Position numbers and translations under genes: made by a program. A model generated the notes under the pieces. That model saw only the letters and a program-made list of their open reading frames with translations, searched no databases and was not told the origin of the DNA. A stretch of DNA of 34,523 nucleotides from an uncultured Prevotella sp. (GTDB lineage Bacteria; Bacteroidota; Bacteroidia; Bacteroidales; Bacteroidaceae): positions 1 through 34,523 of the forward strand of contig CALUEX010000025.1 in NCBI GenBank assembly GCA_944319815.1. The letters are read 5' to 3'. Of this stretch, positions 18,201-25,820 are shown piece by piece (the first letter of the stretch is position 1; the number at the start of each line of letters is the position of its first letter).

Positions 18201-19030
18201 ATCTCGTCGGCACCGAGCGAACAGTTCAGGCCGAAGGCCGTCAGCGGATAATGGCTCACCGACGTGTAGAAAGCCCCAAGCGTCTGGCCCGTCAGGGTGC
18301 GCCCGCTCCTGTCGCTGACCGTGGCCGACACAATCACGGGGAAATGCCCGTCGGCAGTGAGTCTTCGTGCGACCTCTATGTCACCGGCCACGTCCGCGTC
18401 GTCGAGCACCTGCCAAAGGGCGTACAGGGCGGCCTTGACGTTGAGGGCGTCGAAGCACGTCTCAAGCATCAGCAGGTCAACACCGCCCAACAGCAAGGCC
18501 TCTATTTGCTCTCGGTAGGCCGCCGCCATACCGTCGAACGACACTGCACGGAACGCAGGGTCGTCCATGTCGGGCGACATTGACAGCGACTTTGATGTCG
18601 GCCCTACGCTCCCAGCCACGTATATGCGCCGCCCCGCGCCGCCAAGCATGGCCTCGTCGGCGGCTGCCCGGGCTATGCGCGCGCCCTCAAGGGCCATGCG
18701 GCCGGCATATTGCGCACAGCCGTATTCATCCTGCACAATGCTGTTTGCGCCGAAGGTATTGGTCTCTATTATGTCGGCACCGGCGGCTATGTAGCCGTCG
18801 TGGATGCGCCTCACGACGTCGGGGCGCGTAAGGTTAAGGCATTCGTTGTCGCCCTTCAGCTCTTTCGGGCTGCCAGCCAATACGCCAGAACGATAATCGG
18901 CCTCGCACAGCCCCATGCTTTGCAGCATCGTACCCATGGCTCCGTCGAGCACAAGTATCCTGCCCTTGCCCAAGGCTTCAGTTATGTTTTCATAGCCGTC
19001 AACAGCATTACGGCTTTTAGCTTCACACAT
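15272..19030 (-). CDS. metH: Cobalamin-dependent methionine synthase
   Basis: The 1252-residue protein has all modules in order. The homocysteine domain (about 1-350) starts DGAMGTMLQ and has zinc cysteines in GLNCSLG (Cys270) and GGCCGTT (Cys333, Cys334). The methyl-THF pterin domain (about 385-640) has NVGERTN and DIIDINMDD. The cobalamin cap and Rossmann domains (about 690-915) carry the B12 ligand His800 in GDVHDIGKN. The C-terminal AdoMet reactivation domain (about 975-1252) has PAPGYASCPDHT. It transfers methyl from methyl-THF to homocysteine in the cytosol. A Gly/Ser-rich linker at about 670-690 is longer than I expect. The ATG at 19028-19030 is chosen; a TTG two codons upstream also fits. 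I see no cobalamin or SAM riboswitch in the short leader, but TATTTTTG (minus, 19062-19069) may be its -7 box. Confidence 0.98.
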   Translation of the reverse strand: MCEAKSRNAVDGYENITEALGKGRILVLDGAMGTMLQSMGLCEADYRSGVLAGSPKELKGDNECLNLTRPDVVRRIHDGYIAAGADIIETNTFGANSIVQDEYGCAQYAGRMALEGARIARAAADEAMLGGAGRRIYVAGSVGPTSKSLSMSPDMDDPAFRAVSFDGMAAAYREQIEALLLGGVDLLMLETCFDALNVKAALYALWQVLDDADVAGDIEVARRLTADGHFPVIVSATVSDRSGRTLTGQTLGAFYTSVSHYPLTAFGLNCSLGADEMYPLVKEIAGFAGCAVSCHPNAGLPDGMGGYGEAPADMARTMGRMAADGLLNIAGGCCGTTPEYIRAIAGAVSGCKPRPVVRHDGAEGLQPLVVSGLEAVGIDLKTRNFTNVGERTNVAGSRKFARVVASGDYAGALRIAADQVEAGADIIDINMDDAMLDSTAEMTKFVRYVAGDPAVARAALMIDSSHWDTIVAGLKNAQGKSIVNSISLKEGEAAFLAKAGEIRRLGAAMVVMAFDEKGQATDFDRKVEICSRAYRLLTERVGIQPRDIIFDVNVLAVGTGIEEHAGYAVDFIKAVRWIKDNLPGALTSGGISNLSFAFRGNNPVREAMHSAFLYHAIRAGLDMAIVNPGMLQVYDEIEPALLKCVEDVILNADSCATERLVAKAGEIAAAKSGASGGSSAGVPGRDAIGGTPAERVMDALVKGKSDNLGQDLADCLAVYGSAVNIIEGPLMDGMKRVGELFGDGKMFLPQVVKSARVMKDAVDILQPYMETGADGTAAGNGRDVKDKPRIVVATVRGDVHDIGKNITAIVLGCNGFDVVDLGVMVDKEKIIDTAIDRHADIVAVSGLITPSLYQMEELCREMERRGMDVPLLIGGATTSALHTAVKLAPLYGHVFYGSDASATAVKAKRCMVDRAGFEVEEHGIQERIRRQYGQCSKQGNGSAPCENVAGEGRDVPAYGVGAHPFARDSYLDMAAPEGIQVAEMSICDVVPYFDWKMFYSICGVKYGTLDDGTPCLDSLKDEAMAMIDRFSSDGLCRIVAGMCWFDAYSDADAVCFRTGRGVVSWPMMRQERPASLVDGRKLCLSLSDFVPPKDYGFTSPMGTFAVSVDKTQGGQPGNDGRNMSHDDLLGHAVMNTLAEAASSWLENKVKNGVVPGDDWRIIKPAPGYASCPDHTLKRDILSLLPGAEKLGISLTDSCGMLPEASICGLVFIHKYAVYPEIRRVSHSQVADYAARRGMTHGEARRFLGYLVE

Positions 19031-19061
19031 TCTCAATGTCTGTTTACTATTGTTTTAGGCA

Positions 19062-19069
19062 CAAAAATA
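19062..19069 (-). promoter_or_regulatory. Possible -7 element for metH-metF
   Basis: TATTTTTG on the minus strand, 32 bp before the metH ATG. No clear TTTG box at the right distance, so tentative. Confidence 0.35.
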
Positions 19070-19171
19070 CAAATAAATATTGAATAGTAATATAAAAACA
19101 CTGATTTTTGACATATTATTTGCAAAACAAGCCGCAACATGACAAAATGCAACCAAACACGAAGCGTTCTA

Positions 19172-19257
19172 CAAAAGGGCACTAATTGCGATGCAAAAGG
19201 ACACCTTTCTGCTTGTAAAAGGATACATATCGCAACGCAAAAGGATACCTTTTGCAA
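19172..19257. repeat. AAAAGG-N-CCTTTTGC repeat cluster
   Basis: Four spaced AAAAGG words (ACAAAAGGGCAC, GCAAAAGGACACC, GTAAAAGGATAC, GCAAAAGGATACC) ending in the near-perfect palindrome GCAAAAGG-ATA-CCTTTTGC (19237-19255). It lies between divergent metH and the pectinase gene. A 74-codon minus-strand frame here is only repeat translation. Confidence 0.85.
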
Positions 19258-19290
19258 AATGGGCGGCCACGTATTAAAAAACGTTTATTG

Positions 19291-19322
19291 CTTGGAAGTG
19301 GCTCAAAATCATGCTACCTTTG
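19291..19322 (+). promoter_or_regulatory. Promoter for the GH28 gene
   Basis: CTTG (19291-19294), 20-bp spacer, TACCTTTG (19315-19322): Bacteroidetes-type, 40 bp before the ATG. Confidence 0.65.
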
Positions 19323-19362
19323 TAGCTGGTAACTGCTGAAAACTTACAAACTAATCATAAAC

Positions 19363-20778
19363 ATGAAGAAAACAGCTTTATTATGCTTGGCCATCATGCT
19401 CGCAATAGGCACGGCCAAGGCGAAAGACTACAGTGAGCATTACAAAGACCTGCCCGTAAGTATGCCGACGGTGACAGCACCGGCGATACCTGCCAACACG
19501 GTTAACATCAAGGACTTCGGCGGCGTAGGCGACGGCATGACGCTCAATACGGAAGCCTTCAAGAAGGCCATCAGCGCACTGGGCAAACAGGGCGGAGGCC
19601 ACCTTGTAGTGCCCGAGGGCGTCTGGCTCTGCGGACTGATTTCCCTCAAGGACAACATCGACCTGCACCTGGAACGCAACGCCATCCTGCTGGCCTCGCC
19701 TGACAAGAGTCTGTTCATAAAGGAAAAGGACGGCAAGAAGGACACGAAGTGCTCGCCGATGATTAGCGCAAGCAAGCGCAAGAACGTAAGCATCACGGGC
19801 GAAGGCGTCATCGACGGCAACGGGGCTTACTGGCGACCGGTGAAACGCTCTAAAGTGAGCGACACGGAGTGGAAAGAGTTTAAGTATATGGGCGGCACGG
19901 AGGCCGAAGGAGGCAAACTGTGGTTCCCGTTCAACCTGAAAAACTTTGCCAACGTGGCCGACACCCCGGAAAAGCAGGAGAAGATGCGCACCCATCTCAT
20001 CCGCCTGACCGACTGCGAGAACGTGCTCGTCGAGGGAGTAACAATCCAGAATGCGCCCAAGTTCCACCTCATACCGACGCGCTGCAACAACGTCATAGTT
20101 GACGGCGTGACCATCCGCTGCCCATGGAACGCGCAGAACGGTGACGCCCTTGACATAAGCTCTTGCCGCAACGTGCTCATAATAAACAACACCATCGACG
20201 CCGGCGACGACGGCATCTGCATGAAAGGCGGAGCAGGAGAATCGGGTGTGAAATACGGCCCTTGTGAGAACATTTTGATTGAAAATAACAAGGTGTTCCA
20301 TGCCCACGGAGGCTTCGTCATCGGCTCGGAGTTCTCTGGCGGGATGAAGAACATCGTTGTGCGCAACAACACTTTCTGCGGCACAGACACGGGGCTGCGC
20401 TTCAAGAGCGGCATAGGGCGCGGCGGAAAGACCGAAGGCATATACATCAGCAACATCTACATGACCGACATCAAGGACGAGGCCATCGTGTTTGACTGTA
20501 CCTACATCGACAAAAAATACAGCGTCAAGGAGGACGACGGCAAGGCGGCCACAGTGGCGAAGGATGCCCCGTTCGCGCCGGAGTTCTGCGACATACACAT
20601 CTCTAACGTCACTTGCCGCAACGTCAAGACTGCCGTAGCCGTAACAGGGCTGCCAGGCATGGAGTGCGTCCACGACGTGACGATTGACAACTCGACGTTC
20701 TTCTACACCAAGAAGGACAAGGAAATAAAGGACAATCCTGAAATAACAATCACCAACACGAAGTTCGTGACATTCTAA
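19363..20778 (+). CDS. Glycoside hydrolase family 28 (polygalacturonase-like), secreted
   Basis: The 471-residue protein has a signal peptide (MKKTALLCLAIMLAIGTAKA) and then VNIKDFGGVGDGMTLNTEAF, the opening of GH28 right-handed beta-helix enzymes. The active-site motifs are present: NGD (259-261, usually NTD), GDD (281-283, two catalytic Asp), HGG (315-317) and RFK (346-348, usually RIK). Such enzymes hydrolyse galacturonic or rhamnogalacturonic linkages of pectin, most likely in the periplasm here. The start is fixed by the signal peptide and the promoter 40 bp upstream. No SusC/SusD pair or sensor is next to it, so it is not in a visible polysaccharide utilisation locus. The exact substrate cannot be told. 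The long minus-strand frame over it is a codon-bias shadow. Confidence 0.95.
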   Translation: MKKTALLCLAIMLAIGTAKAKDYSEHYKDLPVSMPTVTAPAIPANTVNIKDFGGVGDGMTLNTEAFKKAISALGKQGGGHLVVPEGVWLCGLISLKDNIDLHLERNAILLASPDKSLFIKEKDGKKDTKCSPMISASKRKNVSITGEGVIDGNGAYWRPVKRSKVSDTEWKEFKYMGGTEAEGGKLWFPFNLKNFANVADTPEKQEKMRTHLIRLTDCENVLVEGVTIQNAPKFHLIPTRCNNVIVDGVTIRCPWNAQNGDALDISSCRNVLIINNTIDAGDDGICMKGGAGESGVKYGPCENILIENNKVFHAHGGFVIGSEFSGGMKNIVVRNNTFCGTDTGLRFKSGIGRGGKTEGIYISNIYMTDIKDEAIVFDCTYIDKKYSVKEDDGKAATVAKDAPFAPEFCDIHISNVTCRNVKTAVAVTGLPGMECVHDVTIDNSTFFYTKKDKEIKDNPEITITNTKFVTF

Positions 20779-20782
20779 GTCT

Positions 20783-20816
20783 TTAGCAGACAAGGGACAA
20801 GCAGACGAGCAAACGA
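20783..20816. repeat. Short CAGACAAG-family repeat
   Basis: AGCAGACAAGGGACAAGCAG then ACGAGCAAACGAG, the same words as one arm of the 51-bp palindrome at 28132. It is immediately before MITE-like copy 1. Confidence 0.7.
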
Positions 20817-20819
20817 GTT

Positions 20820-21021
20820 TTAACCCAAATCGGTCATTAGAGCTTAGACGGATTATGTACTTATGCCAGACGGTTTTTCTTCCGTTTTGTCGAAGGCGTA
20901 GCGGGCTACGTCGAGACGGAACGGAAGAAAAGACGGCGGCAGAAGGACATAAGACGGCAAGAAGCAATAATATAACTATAGAAATTAAGACATTGCGGTA
21001 TAATGACCGATTGGGGTTTAA
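20820..21021 (+). mobile_element. MITE-like palindromic element, copy 1 (202 bp)
   Basis: Bounded by TTAA at both ends, with terminal inverted repeats TTAACCCAAATCGGTCATTA at the left and TAATGACCGATTGGGGTTTAA (near-match, split here by one extra base) at the right. The middle holds a long imperfect hairpin (CTTCCGTTTTGTCGAAGGC against GACGGAACGGAAG) around GCGTAGCGGGCTACG. It has no transposase. A second copy of the same length lies inverted at 24729-24930. Spurious frames run through both copies. Confidence 0.85.
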
Positions 21022-21024
21022 GTT

Positions 21025-21177
21025 GACGAGCTACGAGCAAACAAGCAAACAAGGAGATTTGCATATTAAAGATGCGGTTGGCATCATGCAAATCTCCTTG
21101 TTTGCTTTTTTACTTGTCTACTCGTTTCCAAGCAAATCTCCTTGTCTGCTCGTCAACTTGTCCCTCGTTTGCTTAAA
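21025..21177. repeat. CAAACAAGGAGAT palindrome and CAGACAAG-family repeats
   Basis: A perfect 22-bp inverted repeat (21043-21064 and 21086-21107, core AAGCAAACAAGGAGATTTG) is followed by TTTTTT, so it can terminate the pectinase transcript. Further degenerate copies (CAAATCTCCTTGTCTGCTCG) follow up to the stop of the glycosyltransferase gene. Confidence 0.85.
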
Positions 21178-21180
21178 AAA

Positions 21181-22593
21181 CTAATAGGCCTTGTCGTCGC
21201 CGTGTATGGCGTCAGAAATGGTCTTGAACATTATCTGGATGTCAAGCCAGAAGCTCCAGTGCTCGATATACCAAATGTCCTTCTCGACACGCCGGCGCAT
21301 ATCGTCAACGGTCTTCGTCTCGCCACGTTCGCCGTGAGTCTGCGCCCAACCGGTGATGCCAGGCTTGACGTAATGGCGTATCATATAATCTGAAATCAGC
21401 TCTGAATAATAGTCCGTATGTGCCAACATATGCGGCCGGGGGCCAACAAGGCTCATGTCACCTTTCAGGACATTGATGAACTGAGGCAGCTCGTCGATGT
21501 TGGTATGGCGCATGAACGCTCCCCACTTGGTAACGCGCGGGTCGTCCTTGACGGCCTGCACGGTGTCCGAATCCTTGTTAACCTTCATGCTGCGGAACTT
21601 GTAACACCAGAAGTCTCGACCGTCATAGCCCGTGCGTTTCTGCTTGAAGAACAACGGGCCAGGCATCGTGAGCTTCGACACGATGTAGACAACGACAAAT
21701 ATAATGGGGAACAACGTGCAAAGGAACAGCAGCGACACAACGAAGTCAAAAAGCCTCTTCTTCATCCTGTTGCGCACGTCGCGCAGCGGCTCGTTGTATT
21801 GCGAGAGGACGTAGATGTCGCCAAACTCCTTGACCTTTGCCTTACGGAACTCGCCGTAGAACGTTGTCGGCACGTAAAAGGCGCGTGTCATGCCCTTGTC
21901 GCACTGCTTCATCAGCTCCTTGAACGCGCCCGAACCTGACGGTATCTTGTTTATGTACAGCTCATCGACGTGCGTTTTATCAAGGAACGCACCTATGTCA
22001 TCGAGCCCTCCAAGGCGTTCAACGGCCTCACCTGTTACGCCGTTGACAAGCCCGGGGTCGCCCTCGCGCGAGAAATAGCCAAGCAACTGGTATCCGTTCC
22101 ACCCGTTCGTGAGCACATTAGCTACCCTCTGGGCCATGCCGCCGGTGCCGAGTATGACAACCTTGACAGAGTCTCGCCCGACGCTTCGCTGCCTTATCAG
22201 GTAATTACGGAGCGACAGTCGCTCCAAGGTCGTGGCAAGAAAAACCACGACGGCAAGCAACAGCGACGACAGGACGCCCGGGACGTAGACATTGGTGAAC
22301 ACCCCGAGGAACGACGTATACAACACCGTGAACATCACGGATGTACGCGACGTGTTGTTGAGCACCATCGCCGGCTGGGACTGGCGGTGGTGGAAACTTA
22401 CCTGCACGAACTGCAACGCTATGACGTAAGCGATGTTGGCCACAAGGAAATATGTGCCGAAACTGTCTCCCCACTTGAAGAACGGGAAACAACCAATGCA
22501 ATAAAACAACAGAAATACGATGTTGAATGTCAGCCAGTCGATTACTGACAACAATACGCCTAGTTTAAATGTTCGGTCGGATGCTGAAATCAT
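21181..22593 (-). CDS. Undecaprenyl-phosphate sugar phosphotransferase (WcaJ-like), exopolysaccharide initiation
   Basis: The 470-residue membrane protein has about four N-terminal helices, a CoA-binding-like Rossmann region (VKVVILGTGGMAQRVANVL, about 145-163), a fifth membrane helix (FDFVVSLLFLCTLFPIIF) and the bacterial sugar transferase domain. That domain shows MPGPLFFKQKRTGYDG, YKFRSM, TNIDELPQFINVLKGDMSLV, GPRPHML, KPGITGWAQ and DIWYIEHWS. It attaches the first sugar phosphate to undecaprenyl phosphate on the cytoplasmic face of the inner membrane for capsule or exopolysaccharide repeat units. It is the full length for the polyisoprenyl-phosphate glycosyltransferase class. No glycosyltransferase cluster surrounds it, so the polymer is unknown. 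The sugar (glucose is commonest) is inferred from the family. Confidence 0.95.
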   Translation of the reverse strand: MISASDRTFKLGVLLSVIDWLTFNIVFLLFYCIGCFPFFKWGDSFGTYFLVANIAYVIALQFVQVSFHHRQSQPAMVLNNTSRTSVMFTVLYTSFLGVFTNVYVPGVLSSLLLAVVVFLATTLERLSLRNYLIRQRSVGRDSVKVVILGTGGMAQRVANVLTNGWNGYQLLGYFSREGDPGLVNGVTGEAVERLGGLDDIGAFLDKTHVDELYINKIPSGSGAFKELMKQCDKGMTRAFYVPTTFYGEFRKAKVKEFGDIYVLSQYNEPLRDVRNRMKKRLFDFVVSLLFLCTLFPIIFVVVYIVSKLTMPGPLFFKQKRTGYDGRDFWCYKFRSMKVNKDSDTVQAVKDDPRVTKWGAFMRHTNIDELPQFINVLKGDMSLVGPRPHMLAHTDYYSELISDYMIRHYVKPGITGWAQTHGERGETKTVDDMRRRVEKDIWYIEHWSFWLDIQIMFKTISDAIHGDDKAY

Positions 22594-22928
22594 ATCTTCT
22601 CAATTTCATGTTCTCTCAAAATCATCTATAACTCATGGTATGGAATGCGGCCAGCGGTGACCCGGTGCGAACGCGCACGAAGACTATCCATCGAGCGCCG
22701 AATCTTAAAGTCCAGTAAGCATTGTGGTTCAAAACTCATGCGGTATATCCGCCCAGGCCATGCTACAGGCGCGTATGTCCACACATTTGTTCAACGCGCA
22801 AAATTAATGAAAAATAAGTTACGGACAAAGAAAAAAGATGAATTTTTACACAATCTTTACACGCTTCGAGCCACCTTTATTAATTTATGTGCAGCCACAC
22901 CAGGAAGCCGCCGGCAAATGGGCTCGAT
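22594..22928. other. Non-coding leader region of the sugar transferase gene
   Basis: No gene or RNA recognised. AT-rich around 22795-22890; a promoter for the minus-strand gene is expected here but I see no full consensus. Confidence 0.5.
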
Positions 22929-23013
22929 GCAAAAGGTCACCTTTCGGCCTGCAAAAGATGCCCTTTCGAGCCTTAAAACGACACCTTTTGCAGGCCGAAA
23001 GGTGACCTTTTGC
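22929..23013. repeat. Perfect 29-bp inverted repeat of the AAAAGGTCACCTTT family
   Basis: Arm 22929-22957 (starts GCAAAAGGTCACCTTTCGGC) and its exact inverse at 22985-23013, with a 27-bp loop that holds another GCCCTTTCG / AAAACGACACC word. Each arm itself contains AAAGG-TCA-CCTTT symmetry. Confidence 0.92.
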
Positions 23014-23155
23014 AAACAGGCCGGCATCCTGAAGAACGGCGGCCGGTAAAACGCCGTGCCTCATTGCCGGGCGTTCCATCAGGCTTTTGCCGTCTTGCGG
23101 CAAGGCTGTATGTAACCCTGAAATAAAAATAAAAGCTCGTTTCACGGTCTTTTAT

Positions 23156-23186
23156 TTTGCACTTCACTCGGCTTTTAGTATCTTTG
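23156..23186 (+). promoter_or_regulatory. Promoter for the GltD-like gene
   Basis: TTTG (23156-23159), 19-bp spacer, TATCTTTG (23179-23186), 34 bp before the ATG. The surrounding sequence (TTTTATTTTGCA...TATCTTTGCA) closely resembles the promoter of the slyD-like gene at 24975. Confidence 0.85.
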
Positions 23187-23220
23187 CAGTATAAAAACCG
23201 AGAACAAACCACTAACCAAT

Positions 23221-24576
23221 ATGGAAGAACAGAAACAACTTTTTCATGAGGTGAACGAGGGCTACACCATGCTCGAGGCCATCAACGAGGCCAAGAGGTG
23301 CCTTCACTGCAAGGTGCCGCAGTGCCAGAAGGGTTGCCCCATAAGCCACGACATACCCGACTGGATACAAGAGCTGTCGCGCGGAAACCTCGGCAACGCC
23401 ATGAAGATAATAAACGACAAGAGTAACCTGCCGGCAGTGTGCGGCCGCGTGTGCCCACACGAGAAGCAGTGCGAGGGCCACTGCGTGCTTGCCAAGAAGG
23501 GACAAGGCATCCACGTAGGCAAGCTGGAACGCTTCATAGCCGACTTTGACGGCGACATGGGCCTGATAAGGGAGAAGCTGCAGCCGAAGACCCGTGGCAA
23601 AGTGGCCGTCATAGGCTCCGGTCCCGCCGGACTGACCATTGCCGGCGACCTGGCGCGCCAGGGCTTCAACGTCGAGATTTTCGAGATGGAGCCGGAACCG
23701 GGGGGCGTGCTCATGTTCGGCATTCCTGAATACCGACTGCCAAAGGAGGTAGTGCGCAGGGAAATCAAGAAGATAGAAGAGCTTGGCGTAGTGTTCCACT
23801 GCAACACCACAATAGGCACTGACCTCAACATAGACCAGCTGTTCGAGCAGGGCTTCGACGCCATATTCATGGGTACGGGAACCGTGAAGCCGCGCAAGCC
23901 TGACATCCCCGGGCGCAACCTGCGCGGCGTGCGCCAGGCCGTCTACTTCCTGCGCAAGGTGAGCCTGTACAACGAGGGCAGCATCGAACGCGAGGACGTG
24001 CCCGTGCAGGAAGGCGACCGAGTGTTCGTGCTGGGGTGCGGCAACACTGCGATGGACGCTGCGCGCACCGCAATACGTATGGGGGCGCGCGACGTTGAAA
24101 TCATATACCACCGCACAATAGACGAAATGAGCGCGTTGCGCTCCGAATACGACGAGGCCGTAGAGGAGGGAGTGAAGTTCAACTGGGAGTCGAAACTGGT
24201 TGAAATCCTCGATTTCAACGGCACGCTCAGCGGCGTGGTAATCGAGCACGACGGGCAGCGCCGCACGGAAAAGGCCGACAAGGTGATAATGGCCATAGGC
24301 TCCGTGCCGGCCAGCCGAATAGTGTCTACGACGAAAGGCATTGAGACTGACGAAAGCGGATACGTGCTGACGCGCGACACGCCATGCGGCATGACAAGCC
24401 GAAAGGGCGTCTTCGCCGGCGGCGACGTGGTAAACCGCCCGTCAACCGTTGTGCTGGCGATGCGCGACGCCAAGAAAGTGGCCGAGGGCATAGCGCAATA
24501 CGTTGACGCAATAAAACTGCTCGAAGCCATCAACACGGGCGGCGGACTGAAAAAGGAGGACAAGAAAGAGGACTGA
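23221..24576 (+). CDS. NADPH-dependent glutamate synthase small-subunit-like Fe-S flavoprotein
   Basis: The 451-residue protein has an N-terminal cysteine domain for two 4Fe-4S clusters (Cys 27, 30, 35, 39 and 74, 78, 84, 88). It has an FAD site GSGPAG (132-137), a second nucleotide site LGCGNTAMDA (271-280) for NADPH, and GVFAGGD (396-402). This is the GltD/homotetrameric GltA architecture, which also includes NfnB- and SudA-type electron-transfer subunits. It could pass NADPH electrons to a glutamate synthase large subunit or to ferredoxin-like partners; no GOGAT large subunit or NfnA partner is adjacent, so the partner is unknown. It is alone between two repeat clusters with its own promoter. 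Length is typical for the family. Confidence 0.93.
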   Translation: MEEQKQLFHEVNEGYTMLEAINEAKRCLHCKVPQCQKGCPISHDIPDWIQELSRGNLGNAMKIINDKSNLPAVCGRVCPHEKQCEGHCVLAKKGQGIHVGKLERFIADFDGDMGLIREKLQPKTRGKVAVIGSGPAGLTIAGDLARQGFNVEIFEMEPEPGGVLMFGIPEYRLPKEVVRREIKKIEELGVVFHCNTTIGTDLNIDQLFEQGFDAIFMGTGTVKPRKPDIPGRNLRGVRQAVYFLRKVSLYNEGSIEREDVPVQEGDRVFVLGCGNTAMDAARTAIRMGARDVEIIYHRTIDEMSALRSEYDEAVEEGVKFNWESKLVEILDFNGTLSGVVIEHDGQRRTEKADKVIMAIGSVPASRIVSTTKGIETDESGYVLTRDTPCGMTSRKGVFAGGDVVNRPSTVVLAMRDAKKVAEGIAQYVDAIKLLEAINTGGGLKKEDKKED

Positions 24577-24641
24577 CAAGGCCGCAGCGCGTAACGGCAT
24601 CAGCCCCAGGGCGATAAACGCCTGACATACAACGACTTACC

Positions 24642-24719
24642 AAAAGGCCACCTTTTAAGCTGTAAAAGATGGCCTTTTATCATGCCATTTGCCACGTTTT
24701 ACGGCGTAAAACATGGCAT
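24642..24719. repeat. Two hairpins of the AAAAGGCCACCTTTT family
   Basis: AAAAGGCCACCTTTT (24642-24656) pairs with AAAAGATGGCCTTTT (24664-24678) with one mismatch. Then ATGCCAT (24682-24688) and GTTTTAC (24696-24702) pair with GTAAAAC (24706-24712) and ATGGCAT (24713-24719). The first may serve as terminator for the GltD-like gene. Confidence 0.85.
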
Positions 24720-24728
24720 AACGCAAAC

Positions 24729-24930
24729 TTAACCCAAATCGGTCATTAGACCGCAATGTTTTAAATTCTATAGTTATATTAATGCTTCTTGCCGTCTTAT
24801 GTCCTTCTGCCACCGTCTTTTCTTCCGTTTCGTCTCGACGTAGCCCGCTACGCCTTCGACAAAACGGAAGAAAAACCGTCTGCCATAAGTACATAATCCG
24901 TCTAAGCTCTAATGACCGATTTGGGCTTAA
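24729..24930 (-). mobile_element. MITE-like palindromic element, copy 2 (202 bp, inverted)
   Basis: Reverse complement of the element at 20820-21021, equal in length, with only scattered substitutions. It is TTAA-bounded, with terminal repeats AACCCAAATCGGTCATTAGA (left) and the inverse AATGACCGATTTGGGCTTAA (right). The two copies flank the sugar transferase and GltD-like genes in inverted orientation. Confidence 0.88.
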
Positions 24931-24974
24931 CGAATAGCTGACACCGGAAAAAAGCTCGTTTCATTCACTTTTAT

Positions 24975-25005
24975 TTTGCATTTCGCTCGACTTGCACTAT
25001 CTTTG
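24975..25005 (+). promoter_or_regulatory. Promoter for the SlyD-like gene
   Basis: TTTG (24975-24978), 19-bp spacer, TATCTTTG (24998-25005), 29 bp before the ATG. Confidence 0.85.
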
Positions 25006-25034
25006 CACCCGAAAAAACAACACTTTAAATAAAA

Positions 25035-25652
25035 ATGGGAAGCAATCTTAACAGATACATCGCCGTGGCTTACAAGCTGTACACGGTTGACAACGGAGAC
25101 AACACACTCGTGGAAGAGGCTACAGACAAGGAGCCGTTCCAGTTTATAAGCGGATACGGCATAACGCTCGACGCATTCGAGAAAGAGATAGCCGGACTGG
25201 AAAAGGGCGACGAGTTCGACTTCACCCTGCAAAAGGATGACGCCTATGGCGACTATGAGCAGGAGCACGTGCTCGACCTCGACAAGGATGTGTTCACCGT
25301 AAACGGGCACTTCGACCATGCCAACATATACAAGGATGCCATAGTGCCGCTGCAAAACGAAGACGGCAACAGGTTCCTGGGCAAGGTGCTCGCAGTGGGA
25401 GACGACAAGGTGAAAATCGACCTCAACCACCCACTCGCCGGCAAGACGCTCAACTTCAAGGGACACGTCGTAGAGGCGCGCGAGGCCACGAACGAGGAAA
25501 TACAGGGGCTGATTAACCGCATGAGCGGCGAGGGCTGCTGCTGCGGAGGCCACGACGGCGACGGAGGGTGCTGCCATCACCATGGGCACGAGGGCGGACA
25601 CTGCCACCACCACGACGGGCATGAAGGCGGTGGATGCTGCCATAAGCACTGA
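25035..25652 (+). CDS. slyD: SlyD-like FKBP peptidyl-prolyl isomerase with His/Cys-rich tail
   Basis: The 205-residue protein starts with an FKBP half-domain (YIAVAYKLYTVD, FQFISGYGITLDAFEKEIAGLE, KGDEFDFTLQKDDAYGDY) with the inserted-in-flap domain in the middle (about 75-125). NHPLAGKTLNFKGHVVE closes the fold, as in SlyD. The final 40 residues hold 12 His and 8 Cys in Gly-rich clusters (CCCGGH, CCHHHGH, CHHHDGH, CCHKH). In E. coli SlyD a similar tail binds nickel and other metals and helps load hydrogenase. Here it suggests metal storage or delivery as well as prolyl isomerisation and chaperone action in the cytosol. No metalloenzyme gene is adjacent. The Cys-plus-His richness exceeds what isomerase activity needs. 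Confidence 0.93.
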   Translation: MGSNLNRYIAVAYKLYTVDNGDNTLVEEATDKEPFQFISGYGITLDAFEKEIAGLEKGDEFDFTLQKDDAYGDYEQEHVLDLDKDVFTVNGHFDHANIYKDAIVPLQNEDGNRFLGKVLAVGDDKVKIDLNHPLAGKTLNFKGHVVEAREATNEEIQGLINRMSGEGCCCGGHDGDGGCCHHHGHEGGHCHHHDGHEGGGCCHKH

Positions 25653-25820
25653 TAAAGAATGAATAATTAAAAATGAACAATGAATAATCAAGAATAAATA
25701 ATGAAGAATTAAGCATGAGAAATGAAGAATTAAGAACGACAATATATGGCAAATAAATTCTTCATTATCCAGTTTTTGATTTTTCATTATTCATTCTTCA
25801 TTATTAATTTTTTATTGAAT
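25653..25820. repeat. AT-rich AATGAAGAATTA / ATTCTTCATT repeats
   Basis: Degenerate short direct copies of GAATAATTAAAAATGAA-like words, then their inverse (ATTCTTCATTAT, CATTATTCATTCTTCATT), fill the gap before aroC. They can fold as a weak stem; no gene seen. Confidence 0.7.

Noticed and set aside
19037-19139. Cobalamin or SAM riboswitch upstream of metH
   Set aside because: The leader from the likely promoter is only about 30 nt and shows no B12-box or other conserved core.
19381-20967. 528-codon minus-strand open frame over the pectinase gene
   Set aside because: Shadow of codon bias opposite a clear GH28 gene with signal peptide, promoter and active-site motifs; no domain is recognisable in it.
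20855-21184. 109-codon plus frame, and its 79-codon relative at 24655-24894
   Set aside because: Both are translations of the MITE-like element and adjoining repeats; similarity between them comes from the repeat DNA.
23212-24249. 345-codon minus-strand frame over the GltD-like gene
   Set aside because: Antisense shadow; the plus strand has cysteine clusters, FAD and NADPH motifs and a promoter.
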